From Strongylocentrotus droebachiensis (Eukaryota; Echinodermata; Echinoidea; Camarodonta; Strongylocentrotidae), in the NCBI GenBank assembly GCA_035222895.1, contig JAVYIG010002524.1, forward strand, positions 62,001-126,000: DNA of 64,000 nucleotides, given 5' to 3'. Positions 1 through 10,643 of the stretch are shown in pieces. The notes under the pieces were generated by a model. That model was not told the DNA's origin. It saw only the letters and a list, made by a program, of their open reading frames with translations, and did not search any database. The stretch's first letter is position 1; every line of letters starts with the position of its first letter. The translations under genes and the position numbers were made by a program.

Positions 1-907
1 CTCAGCGACCTTGAACATTGATCCCAAAAGCAAATGAACTTACAGGCCACCCATACTGGACATAGCTACGAATTTTGATGAATGTCTATCCATCATTCTG
101 TTCATGAGATATTTCGTCACTAGTTCAGACTGTCTACCTGAAAACAATAAATTGCCTCTAGCATCATTTCAGGAGACGGATAAAAATGAAGTGCAGAGGA
201 CAATGAAAGTTTTACTTGATGGCAAAGACTGGTCAGCAGGAAGTCATATATTGATGTGATCTTGATGTCTTAACAACATGTTCATAGCAAGTATTACGTC
301 ATCATGTTTCCTTATGTTTCTCTATTTTGTCCGCTTTTATTACAAGCTACTTTTCTTTGGCCCGGACTACTCCTTTAAACTTACCCTATCACTTGGAGAC
401 AAGGGTTTCCCAAACAAAACCTGCCTCTTCTCCCTAACGTAGACGCATATCATGTATATGTGTTCGTCAGACATCCTGTCCCTCTTTCTCTTTTTGTTCT
501 GCAAAGTCAAAGAAGAAAAATAAATTGAAAACAAATTTATGTTATTTAAAAAATCACAACTTTGAGTTTGAAAATAATTATGGTAACGTTAGGCATCTAC
601 ATGCAGATCTAACATCAGATAGATCCTTCTACTTACTCCTGTTACAACTCTAACGTTCTAGATCTCTAGTTAACGTTAAATGTTAAAATAATCAAACTGT
701 TAACTAGATCTAGAATCTAATGATTCTAGAGTAAAGGTGCCAGTCTTCAGCCAATTTAAAGGGGAAGTTCACCCTGGAATTTAATTGGTTTTTAAAAAAG
801 CATAAAAATAAAAGAAAAATATTAGTGAAGGTTTGAAGAAAATCCACCAAAGAATAACGAAGTTATGAATGCTTAAAGTTTTGATTTTGTGACGTCACTT
901 GCCCCAG

Positions 908-1320
908 CAAAATTATGGGGGGGGGGGGGGCTCAATAATATCTGAGCCCCCCCCCCCATCCAAGATAGTAGGGGGCTCAACCCCCAGTCCCTGGTTCCTA
1001 TGAGCAAATTTTCAAACTAAGGGCCTACAATAAATTCATGCGAGTGCGCAGCGCGAGCTGATTTTTTTTTTCGTCTTTAGAGACCTGAAATGTGACCTGT
1101 GTTAAAATATATTGGGAGGAGAGGGGGAGGGGGGCTCAATGATATCCGAGCGTCACCAAACATATGGGGGGGGGGCTCAATGATATGTGAGCCCCCTGAA
1201 AAAAGATATCTGGGGGCTCAATAATATCTGAGCCACACCAAAATTATAAGGGGGTCAATGATATCTGAGCCCCCCCACCAAAAATATTGGGGGGGGGGGG
1301 GGGGGGGGCTGCGCCCCCCC
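908..1320. repeat. G-rich minisatellite with GGGGGCTCAATGATATCTGAG core
   Basis: Five or so degenerate copies of a unit containing GGGGGCTCAATGATATC followed by TGAGCCCCC. Each unit is nearly self-complementary, so single strands could form hairpins. Homopolymer G runs of 10 to about 20 bases (for example 1289-1308) divide the units and could also form G-quadruplexes. The minus-strand open frame crossing this array (1255-1440) reads through the C-run as polyproline and is not a gene. Confidence 0.75.
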
Positions 1321-2015
1321 GGTTCCGAAGCCTATGATTATAGTTACTGTGCAAATAAAGCAATTGCCCAGCAATGAACACCAATCTGAGCAGTGACTAT
1401 TTTGTTTAATCCCTCTCTCTTGTCCCCAGATAAAACTCACTTACAGTACAAACGTATCTTATGTTAAAGTTAGAACTATTTAAGCAGTTAAGTGCAGTCA
1501 AGGACAAGGAGAGAAAGTAGATCTAGAGTCGAGAAAGAATGACTCATGAGCTGAGAGAGGTAAACTAAAAACAAAGAAGGAGAGAGAGAGGGGGGGGGGG
1601 GGAGGGGTTACAACATACGAGGACAAAAACAGACTGGCCGTAAGTCACTCTGTACAAAACAACGCCAGAGCTCCGGCGTCAAGAGACACCACTGCCTCGC
1701 TGAACTGCACAGTAACAACCTACATTGTTTTGTGGTCAAACCGGTGTCGTTTATCGAGGACAATTCAAGATACAAAGGTCGAATTTGTCACATAATTAAT
1801 ATGGATCATCGATATCAATACGAAATGAATGTTGTAAATTTAAAAGTAGAATATACCTATAAAAGAATGGAAATTTAGAAATTTACCTCATTTGTTGAAG
1901 CCATTGCGAAAAATTGAAGAGTGAAGCAGACGCCGGTATCAGGTGACAGATCGCACACAAATTTCACAAATTTAGAGCGCGCATCCTCGTCCACGAATAT
2001 TCACGTATATTAAAA

Positions 2016-2131
2016 GTCGGGTTACCAACCCAACTTTTTAAGAGTGTTTATGCAATGGATTTTTGAATCTCGGGTTGATAACCCGAGAAATCTGAGTAAC
2101 CCAAATTTCCAACCCGAGATTTCTCGGGTTG
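2016..2131. repeat. Cluster of CTCGGGTT/AACCCGAG palindromes
   Basis: Three short palindromes sit together: TCGGGTTACCAACCC near 2017, CTCGGGTTGATAACCCGAG at 2069-2087 and AACCCGAGATTTCTCGGGTT at 2111-2130. The repeated CGGGTT arms suggest remnants of a foldback element, but I cannot define clear ends. Confidence 0.5.
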
Positions 2132-2566
2132 AAACAAAAGTTTTATGCAACACCCCCCCGATGTTGCTTATGTACGTTTTGGTTTTATAGAAGAGAAAAG
2201 GTTGCTCTGTTATTATCTGTAACCCTATTTAGGGTATTGCAAACAGAAAATAAAATATAGACAGCTTTGGAATGTAGTGACAGAACATTTTTGCTCCAAA
2301 TTTCACTTTGTGAAGAATATGGGGTTTAACTTAAATAGGGTTATAGGTTATAGGTAGAATAATAATGGCGGCTTTTTATTTATATGGGACACATGTCACG
2401 TTGTGGCATTCCTGGTGCTCCAACATAGTATTTGGTTTAGGATTGAATTTAAGAAAGTTTAGTTGGTGTAGGAAACTGAGCGATTATAACCCGAACATCA
2501 TTGAGATGAAAGGTATCTACCTGCATCCAGTTGTTATATTAATTTGTACTATCACACCATTCAACA

Positions 2567-2742
2567 CACAGTGAAACGTGTCTACAAAGACCGCTCAATG
2601 GAGACAAGAAAATTGATCTTTATGAACAGTTGGTTGTTATGTACTAGTTCCTTCAACACAGGTTTCAATGAGATACTTTGCCTAGAGGAAACAAAATATG
2701 TGGTCTTTCTATAAAGTGGTCTCTAAAGCAGGCCTTACTGTA
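2567..2742. mobile_element. Mariner-type MITE, CAGTGAAACC family, copy 1 (decayed)
   Basis: It begins CAGTGAAACG and ends with a diverged complement followed by TA. The interior has AAAGACCGCTCAATGGAGAC and the phrase GTGGTCTTT, both shared with the better copy at 49522-49715 and with 32729-32878. The CAGTG ends next to TA suggest a Tc1/mariner-type non-autonomous element. No transposase is present. Confidence 0.6.
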
Positions 2743-2758
2743 TTTTCTATAATTTGTT

Positions 2759-2828
2759 TGTTTAGAGTCAGAAGGGAATTAAATCATAACATTTACACAG
2801 AGTTAAATCTCTTCTGGCTCTCAATGGA
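2759..2828. repeat. ~70-bp dispersed hairpin family, copy (diverged)
   Basis: Left arm TTTAGAGTCAGAAGGGAATTAAA, right arm ending CTTCTGGCTCTCA. It belongs to the dispersed hairpin family described in the findings, whose arms resemble CTGTTNAGAGCCAGAAGGG and the complement. Confidence 0.55.
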
Positions 2829-3010
2829 TGGTTTCATTGTTTTGAAGATGATAGTGTTTGAAATATATCAATAAAACGACCACCACTCAATGAATACTAA
2901 CATTTTTGCTTGTGTGTGGATCGAGTGTCTTTCTATGTGATTTCAGCCTATAACTTGCACAAACCTTAATACTTTTTTTTATCATCTTTCCTTCAATTTT
3001 CTCTCTACAG

Positions 3011-3040
3011 TTAAAGCCGCATACCTGGATGGACCACCAG
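3011..3040 (+). CDS. unc13: UNC13/Munc13 orthologue, 30-nt exon at start of C2A domain
   Basis: UNC13/Munc13 primes synaptic vesicles at the presynaptic active zone. Its N-terminal C2A domain does not bind calcium; in vertebrate Munc13-1 it homodimerises or binds the RIM zinc finger. This microexon is preceded by a long T-rich tract ending CTCTCTACAG and followed by GTAAGTC. It enters in phase 1 (the G of a valine codon comes from the missing upstream exon) and reads VKAAYLDGPP, then the first base of a glutamate codon. This aligns with the first beta strand of Munc13 C2A, where vertebrate proteins have a V-K-x-A-K-F-x-G pattern. It leaves in phase 1 and joins the exon at 22994 with a perfect GAG codon. 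The exon is too short to prove alone; the phase match and alignment to the next exon support it. Confidence 0.9.
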
Positions 3041-3069
3041 GTAAGTCATTCTGCATTTAGTATTGTCTT

Positions 3070-3134
3070 TTAGAGCTAGAAGGTTGCCTATTCACTTCAA
3101 TCAGAGTTGACATCCTTCTGATTTTCAGCAGGCA
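3070..3134. repeat. ~70-bp dispersed hairpin family, copy (weak), next to unc13 exon
   Basis: TAGAGCTAGAAGG on the left and CCTTCTGATTTTCAGCAGG on the right, with a GAGTTGACAT inner arm. It starts about 30 bp after the splice donor of the first visible exon. It is more diverged than other copies, so assignment is tentative. Confidence 0.4.
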
Positions 3135-3151
3135 AATATATTCTTAATATA

Positions 3152-3383
3152 TACAGTTAACAACAGAATCATTCATACCCCTTGTAAATTAGATGTTTTT
3201 TCTTCGTAACCCAAGAATGAAAGGTGGACTGGTTGAATTAGGGAATCTTTTGAATACTTTTAGATGTTAGCTTTAATATCTCACATTCTCAAGAAACATA
3301 TATCGGGACAAATCAATTTTTCACATACCCTACTTTAAAAAAATGACAAAACTTGGGTATGAACAATTTAGTTGTTAACTGTA
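3152..3383 (+). mobile_element. Mariner-like MITE, TACAGTTAACAAC family, copy 1
   Basis: A 232-bp element bounded by TACAGTTAACAAC and GTTGTTAACTGTA, with ATTCATACCC just inside the left end. The interior is homologous, in opposite orientation, to 21181-21388; both carry AAGAATGAAAG-TGGACTGGTTGAAT and CACATTCTCAAGAAACATA-type stretches. The ends fit a TA target duplication and CAGT terminus as in Tc1/mariner MITEs. There is no coding capacity. Confidence 0.8.
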
Positions 3384-4439
3384 AGTTTACTATCTTGAAA
3401 GTTGGCAACATAGTCCATTTTATCAATAAATTCTTGACATTTTAAACATAGATATATGCAACCAAAGATGCTCCTTTTTACCTAAGAACCCTACTTTCCA
3501 ATTTATGACATAGCAACTGTAACAGCTAGTGCTCTTCAGATGCTTTATCAGAGATACTATTAAGCATAATTAAGACACAAACAGAGCTTATTTCTCACCG
3601 GGGGTTTTGGTAAACAGAGGACAGCTTATGCAATTTTTGACATCAAAGTCTCTGTTGATGACTATACTATCAGCTGTGAAATTAGATGTGTACTAATCTA
3701 ATGTAGATAATAGTCACCATTTTAAAAGCTCCTAATTAAGATAAGTAATATTATACACCCGTGTGATGATTCATGTAGTGCTCCACAGTGTTGCTCAAAT
3801 GTTTATTAAAAAGCATTGATTTTTCCTTCGTCACTTTATGATCGGATGAGAAAATACAAGCGCGTGTATGCTTTGCTAATCATTAATGAATGTGCTGTTG
3901 TATCATTAATCAAGCTAAGATAGAACCATAGTATTGGCAAACGTGCGATTGTAAATATGAAAGTCATGATGATTCACTGAATGGTGCAATATTTCTGATG
4001 GAAACGCCCCCCCCCCCAGATTTTTTCAGAGTTAAAGGCATACATTTCTAGGCTCCTTTTATAAAGTCAGCATTGACACTACACATGGGTTGAAATTTGT
4101 TGTACATAATACAAATCCTTTATGTGCTGGAGGTGATTTGAATCCAAACATCTAGATTTTGATTATTCATCTGATTTTTTGACAAAAATAGCCTTGCGTT
4201 TCTTCTTGAAATTCAAAAGGGGTCTGTGAATTGTAATGTTTCGATGTCAAGGAATAATGTGTTTCTTCGCATGCAACAATTAACATAGCAATATTCATGA
4301 AGTTTTTTTTGAATAAACTGTATTTTAAGTAATGTTTTGTAAACTTGGTGGCACTGTATAGGTAAAATCTAAAATATATAGGAGTATTACAGAGAGACAG
4401 CAAGAAAGAAACATGAAAGAGAAAAGAAGGAACAGACAG

Positions 4440-4461
4440 AATAATAATAATAATAATTATA
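4440..4461. repeat. (AAT)n microsatellite
   Basis: Short run of AAT units. Confidence 0.8.
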
Positions 4462-4659
4462 ATAGTACATTGCTTAGTAAATACCTACATGGTCTCTATG
4501 CGCGTTAGTTCATCATTGTATTAATGTCACAAAAACTTAGATTACACATTAAAGATAATTACGGATAATAATTATATATGTTCAATATATTTACAAATTT
4601 TACCTCATTTGATTCTTTTAGAGAAGAAAGCAACGTGGAAGCATTGATTTGAAAAGCTG

Positions 4660-5010
4660 ATTTAATGGATATGATTTCATATAGTCTACTGGTATCAATA
4701 ACAATCTCACAAATAAGGAAATAGCAGTGATTCTCTAAAACTTTAAGGATATGAAATCATATTTTATTCCAGCATGAAAACTTGAAAAGCCTTCCAAGAT
4801 CAATCTTGTTAGCATATTCTATTAAATGACAATGTAATAACAATCTCACATATAAGGAAATAGTAGTGATTCTGTGATTAAAACTTAAAGGATATGAAAT
4901 CTTTTTATTTCAGCACGAAAACTCGAAAAGCCTTCCCATATCAATCCGGTTTGCTTATTCTATTAATTGACCTAAATACTCCAAGGAAACTGACCTTTCC
5001 AGCCAACGAG
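4660..5010 (+). repeat. Tandem repeat, ~80-142 bp units, 2-3 copies
   Basis: Units start at GGATATGA (4666, 4748 and 4889) and share TAACAATCTCACA-ATAAGGAAATAG and CAGCA-GAAAACT-GAAAAGCCTTCC. The open frame at 4894-5076 lies in the last unit and has no recognisable domain. Confidence 0.7.
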
Positions 5011-5109
5011 TCAATATTGACCATGGATATTATCAAGTATCCAGTCGGACATCCAGCAGTTATTATTTTGTTATGATCTGCCTGAATTTCAATGAAACAT
5101 CAGTTATAT

Positions 5110-5260
5110 AGCAATAATGATGATAATGATAAGGATAATGATGATGAAAATGATAAGGATAATGAAAATAATAATGATAATGATGAAAATAATGATAAAA
5201 AATTATAATGATGATAATGATGGTAATAATAACAATAATAATAATAATAATAAAAATTGT
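5110..5260. repeat. (AATGAT)n-type imperfect microsatellite
   Basis: Repeated AATGATGATAATGAT-like units ending in an (AAT)n run at about 5228-5252. Confidence 0.85.
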
Positions 5261-7092
5261 GATCTACAAGTCGGGTGAATTATCCATTAGAGCCCAAAAC
5301 TTACATGTAGATACTTATTGAGAAATACAGAAATGGAGACTCTCACAAGTTTTTTTGTGAAAGAAGGCATAATAAAATCCCCCTTTTGTTTTAGGTATAG
5401 GCAATTCTAGAAAGCAGTTTCCTTTGAATTTTTTAATACCATAAAAAGAATGACTGAAAAATAAGTGAATAAAGAAATAAATTATAAACAAAACAAGATA
5501 ATTAGAAGATAAATAGTTGATTTATAATAAGATCATGAACAGGGATCTAGATTATTTTCTCTTCACTCTGTACCAAACTTTAGTCAGGGGAATGTGATGT
5601 TTAATACAGCACTTTAGAATTGTGATTGTTATAATGCCAATTCAACTTCAACATATCTGTAAAATATATTGTGATTATTACCCAAACATGTATTTGGGCT
5701 TTAAGTAATAGACAGGTACACAGTTTGCATTTGTAATGAGATATTGAACTTTTAGCGATGGTTTATTTACGATCGGTCGGTTGGTGGGAATTAGGCTGTA
5801 GCTTGGCGGCCTCTACTTATCCTAAATTGTTTACACTTTGTCCATTACAAGGATTACAGCATACAAGAGGAGAAGAATAAATATGTTCTCAAGATAGCAG
5901 CTCATGATCTGCCCTTGATATCATCTCCAAATTGGCACCTTATCTTCCGAGGAACAAGACGAGAAAGAGAGAGAAAGAGAGACTGGCGTCTGCTCTGCTC
6001 TTACTCATTATTTGTCAAATTTGCCATCAAATTGCATTTTTCAGTTTTCCCAGAAGCAAAGGATAATAACATTTGGATTCCCAAGGGACTTATTAGTCAT
6101 GATGAACATCGTGCATGACATGCCAATTCTTCTCCATCATAAACAGCGAGGAATAATAATTAAATATATTCATAAAAGGAAAAAAGAAATTGAGCATGAT
6201 AAATTCTTCGAGTACAGAAGATAACGTGATAATTATTCAAGAAAGTGTTGTTTGGAGTGTTTAATAATGCTGTGCTTGGATATTCAGTTTCCAGAAATGA
6301 TGCTATGATTGATGATCGAAGAAGTTGATGTAAACTCTTTAAAAACAATAGAGTCTTGTGTACTTGTCTGGCAAAATGTAAAGCCATTCCGTTGACAATT
6401 GCTACCCTGTGGATTATTATATGGATTCTATCCTTGAAGCAACTGAATTTATGTCTTCTTTCCCTCATCAGGCTCATAAAAGAGACGTAAGGGATGGGTA
6501 TACTGCATGAATACAAACTAGGCAAGCTTTTGCATTTATAGGAAAGACCATGGAATACATTCTAGTTATCAGTACCTAAGGCCCAAAGAAATGTTTGTAC
6601 ATTTAGACAATAAACAAAACGGTTGCTAAGTACTCAACAAAGTGCTAACAAACCAAATGAAAAAAGGAGGTTATTTAATCACTTTATATAGCTATATACG
6701 GTAGTGAGCTGGGGTTAGATTTTGTAGTTCAGTCTGATATTGACTGCTATCTAGGGAGTCACTAAAATGCCCCATTAAACAGACAGTGACTGCTGAATGA
6801 TGATAATAATATATGAGACTTAAAACGAATGCTCAAGTAAACTCAAATCAAATATAGTTGATTGAACGGGCAAAGTAGGTGATGTACGCCCTAGGTTTTA
6901 TGAGCTGATACAGCATTTACAGTGTACATGTATATTGTCAGCCTAGAGCCATAAGGGTATTTCTTTAATATTTAAGGTGTTAGTTAATAGTTGTATCGTT
7001 TTCAATAGCCAAGTCATCTGTTGAGATCTGTGAACTTAAAGTTAAAGGATAGAATTCAACATACTAACTGCTTATCAACAGACAATGTAAAT

Positions 7093-7170
7093 GTCTGTTC
7101 AGAGCCAGAAGGGTGTTAACTCTGTATTTATATGAGTTAAACATGCATCCTTCTGCCTCCAAACAAACAA
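7093..7170. repeat. ~70-bp dispersed hairpin family, copy
   Basis: TCTGTTCAGAGCCAGAAGGG then TGTTAACTC, a short AT loop, GAGTTAA, and a right arm CCTTCTGCCTCCAAACA. It is one of the clearer copies. Its inner part marks the left edge of the 351-bp tandem duplication that follows. Confidence 0.75.
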
Positions 7171-7812
7171 TATGCTCAAAGAACATGTAAGACTTGTTCA
7201 TTCTGTATTATCTCTTATTCATTTATTGAACAGTCATGTTAAGTTTCATTGAAATAAAGGAAAAATTAACAGGGGAAAATGAAAAATTTGTGTCATGGCT
7301 GATACAGAGGGATTACTTTAGAAAAGCCTAATTCACTGAAAAGAAAAATGATAGTTTGCTTTGACAAAAGAAAAATAAAGATAAAAAAGAGACAACATTG
7401 GGTGAAATAAAACTGATTGGAAACAAGAGCCATTTTGATGCATGTGAAGACATTAGCAAAAGGGTGTTAACTATGTATTTGTTAACAAGCACCCTTTTGC
7501 CTCCAAACAAACAATATGCTCAAAGAACATGTAATACTTGTTCTTTCTGTATTATCTCTCATTTATTTATTGAACAATCATATTAAGCTTCTTTGAAATG
7601 AAGGAAAGATAAAGAAGGGAAAAAAGAAAGATTTGTGTCAATGTGACTGATACAGAGGATTTTTTTAGAAAAGCCTAATTCACTGAAAGAAAAATGATAG
7701 TTGGCTTTGACAAAAGAAAAATATAGATAAAAAAGAGACAACATTGGGTGAAATAAAACTGATTGGAAACAAGAGCCATTTTGATGCATGTGAAGACATT
7801 AGCAAGTGAAAT
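7111..7812 (+). repeat. Recent direct duplication of a 351-bp segment
   Basis: The segment beginning GGGTGTTAAC at 7111 recurs at 7462, and similarity continues to GACATTAGCAA at the end of each copy. Long stretches are identical between copies, for example AAACAAACAATATGCTCAAA and TTGATGCATGTGAAGACATT. The differences are scattered substitutions and small indels, so the duplication looks young compared with other repeats here. The open frames in it are duplicated chance frames. Confidence 0.9.
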
Positions 7813-8981
7813 GGTAAATAAATGAAAAACAAATAAGAAAAGACAGAGGATACATGTATATAAGATGAAACGGGGGAAAGGCGAGTGCCCGGCCAGCCAT
7901 CATGGCATTTTGTTTGGCTGGCAATGAGCTGTGTTTATGTAGGCATGCATGACGTCACCAACATGCATCCTGTACAGATATCAAAGAGAGTTCAATCCAA
8001 TACTAGATGACGGATGATGTATAAACACAGGATCTCCTATCAATAATTGCATTGGGGGAAAAAATGTGTGACATCGAGATTCTCTCGAAAATTGTGTTTT
8101 CCGCAAATACCATATCCTATTGCGCTTTCTACCTCAGTCTCTCCGCGATGACAGCAGTTTGAAGGATGATCACAAACATACCAGGTGTTCAGATCCAACA
8201 TGTAGCATAGCAAATATTTTTGAAATTCTCATGTAAACTTATTTTTCATATAGATTACTGTAGAATTCATGCAATGTTAATGAATTTTCCTCAAAATAAA
8301 CATGAATATGTCCTTGATTGTGATTTAAGTGAATGCAGGCGAAGAAGCTATCTTTAAAAGAATTTGAAAAATGACAATAATTATTGTGCAATAGTTTATC
8401 AGAAAATTGGATTGTTTTAAGCCCATTGATTGCAAAATGTTGGAGAGCTGGTTGTGACTATTAATGATAATTGATCTGAAAATATATAATGTGGCCTTAA
8501 GACAAAATTATCAATCAATAATATAAACCAAATTTGCCACATGCCACATTCATCGGGTATGTATAGGCTGGATTAAGAAATGGTACAAGTGTCAAAAATC
8601 AGGAAGTGCATTTTAATTGTTGTTTTGACATACAGATATGACGCGTTCAAATATGATGCAGCAAAACCATGATTTTTATTTTAATGATGACGCAGGTTGT
8701 AATATGATTCACATTGTTGTATCTGTTGACACAGTGCTCGGTGAATAAACGCAGGACCTTTGTTTCATGCAGTTGCCATCCATTTACATGTTAGAAAAAT
8801 AAAATGGCAAACTTTTTGTGGCGGTATACCGCATCGTATCTGAAAAAGTCTTTATTCAAAATATTTTGCCTTGAAAAACTATGTGAACAAAAACAAACAA
8901 ATATATGTAATCCTGAAACTCTAACTTCTTCCTTGGAAATTATGTTTTTACTTTGTTTTTAGTCATTAATAGAACATTCAA

Positions 8982-9165
8982 GCAGAGTAGAGATGCCACA
9001 GTCCAGTGGTTTAATCACTAGAATAGGGGTATCAATGCAATGATCTTGGGAACCAGACTTGGCAGGGCACCTGTGTCCGTAAACAAGACATTCATTTATA
9101 TCGTTTCTCAGTTCTGTCCATCCACTTGTCAATCTTTTACTTATAGAAAGATGCAAATGTCATTT
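8982..9165 (+). mobile_element. tRNA-derived SINE, decayed
   Basis: It reads GATGCCACAGTCCAGTGGTT then TGATCTTGGGAACCAGACTT, which resemble a decayed tRNA A box and B box at usual spacing. It is followed by GGCAGGGCACCTGTGTCC and AACAAGACATTCATTTATATCG. That order (tRNA-like head, then a cargo phrase about a cleared 'GTGTCC-TTGAGCAAGACA' type) is typical of SINEs in marine invertebrates and fish, from memory. It is too mutated to be a functional tRNA gene. Confidence 0.55.
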
Positions 9166-10009
9166 TGGTTTGATAGGCTGTGTGAATCAGTAAAATGACA
9201 ACTGGCTGGAATGTTGCTCATTAAATTCATGAGTGCATCATTAGTGCAGAATCATAACTATGTCCAATATATATGCTGTAAGGCATTTTCATCAGTTCCT
9301 TAATTGTAACTGGAAAGACACTTATTTATAGTTATTATCTCCATTATTTTTCTAGTGCAATTAATGAGGTGTTGATACATTTTTAACGAATACCAGTCAT
9401 GATAAGTTTAGTTCTCAAGTTTTGATGCTGCAATTAACAGACATAAAAGAAATTTAGACTTTTCTCTGATTTGACTGCGACAGTAACTGCAATAAAAGAC
9501 CAACGACTCGTTATTACAAGAATACTCTTAACATCGTTATGTTCTCTTGACCTAACCGGTTCTCAAATGAAATTATGAGGAGGCGGGTGGTGTTATCGTT
9601 ACTGGTTGAAGTCTTGCTAAAAGTGCATGTCTGCACTTTGACTTCTCTCCCACCAGAATTAGCACTTGTGTCGCCTTTAATATTGGAAAACGGAAAGACT
9701 TTTGCTGTTGGGCGTCACACAGCAATTTAAATATTGCAAGTGTGACACAAATTGAGATGGAAAAGAGCGGGGCCGTGCAACATTCATGTTTTGCCAGCGA
9801 GGGCGTAACCTTGTAGAATGCGCCGAGCTGACCGAATTTCCGAGAGGTTTTCCTTCAATTAAAGCAGGTGAATACACAGCGTGCGCTTTGGCCTCTTCTT
9901 GTGCACGACCGGGATGGAGTGAATTGGACATTATCAGGATGCAATAAGCTACCGGAGGGCATGAGGAGGAGAGATGCAGTGAAGTGAAGGATGGAAGGTA
10001 CAGAGGAAG

Positions 10010-10335
10010 AGATAGATGGAGGGAGGGAGAGAGAGGGAGAGAGAGGGAGAGAGAGGGAGAGAGAGAGAGATGAGGGAGGAGAAGGGGAGGGGGCGCGAGA
10101 GATGGGTTGGAAATGAGATGTGGGAGAGCAAGAGAGAGAAAGTGAGTGAGAGACAGACAGACACACAGAGAGACACAGAGAGACAGGGAGAGAGAGAGAG
10201 ATGGAGGGAGGGAGGGAGGGAGGGAGGGAGGGAGGGAGGGAGGGAGGGAGGGAGGGAGGGAGGGAGGGAGGGAGGGAGGGAGGGAGGGAGGGAGGGAGAG
10301 AAGGAGGGGGCAAAAGATGGGTAGGAAATGAGATG
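10010..10335. repeat. (GGGA)n / (GA)n purine tract
   Basis: About 85 bases of uninterrupted GGGA at 10203-10297, flanked by GAGA-rich imperfect repeats on both sides. It can form triplex DNA. It produces long open frames on both strands (prolines/serines one way, arginines/glycines/glutamates the other) which are not genes. Confidence 0.95.
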
Positions 10336-10643
10336 TAGAAAAGCAAGAGAGAGAAAGTGAGTGTTAGAGGGAAAACTGACAAATTTATTAGGGAGAAAGG
10401 GAGGGAGAAATAGAAAGGCAGTCAGGCAGAGAGAATATATTTAGGGCAGATAATTAGGACAGATACTATTTCTTTGTATTCCTGCGTTTGACATATACTG
10501 TAGTTTTAATTGGATTTTTAAATATTTTATTAATCTCATGATTACTGGGGCCCATAGCATAAAAGAAGTAACAATTAATTATAAAAACAATTAATTCTAT
10601 TATACTAAAACTTGTAACATATAATATATTGTAAGTAACTATT

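Larger units (their letters stand above)
1..3010 (+). other. Sequence upstream of the first visible unc13 exon (presumed intron 1 or 5' flank)
   Basis: This stretch precedes the first recognisable unc13 exon. That exon opens in phase 1 and its residues align a few positions inside the expected N terminus, so a short initiator exon must exist. I looked for an ATG followed by a hydrophobic start and a GT donor in the right phase and did not find a convincing one, so it probably lies outside the window. The stretch holds a G-rich minisatellite (about 908-1320), a palindrome cluster (2016-2131), one decayed CAGTGAAACC-type element (2567-2742) and one hairpin-family copy (2759-2828). No other gene is visible. 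Short open frames here show no conserved motif. Confidence 0.6.

Noticed and set aside
2161..2200. ATGTTGCTTATGTACG as a possible unc13 initiator exon
   Set aside because: Residues are vaguely similar to a Munc13 start, but no GT donor follows in the needed phase.
6160..6525. 121-codon minus-strand frame
   Set aside because: No recognisable motif and AT-rich chance composition; nothing conserved visible.
9855..10382. 175-codon minus-strand frame rich in PSLPPS repeats
   Set aside because: It is a translation of the (GGGA)n tract; the same DNA is open on the other strand, and there are no domains.
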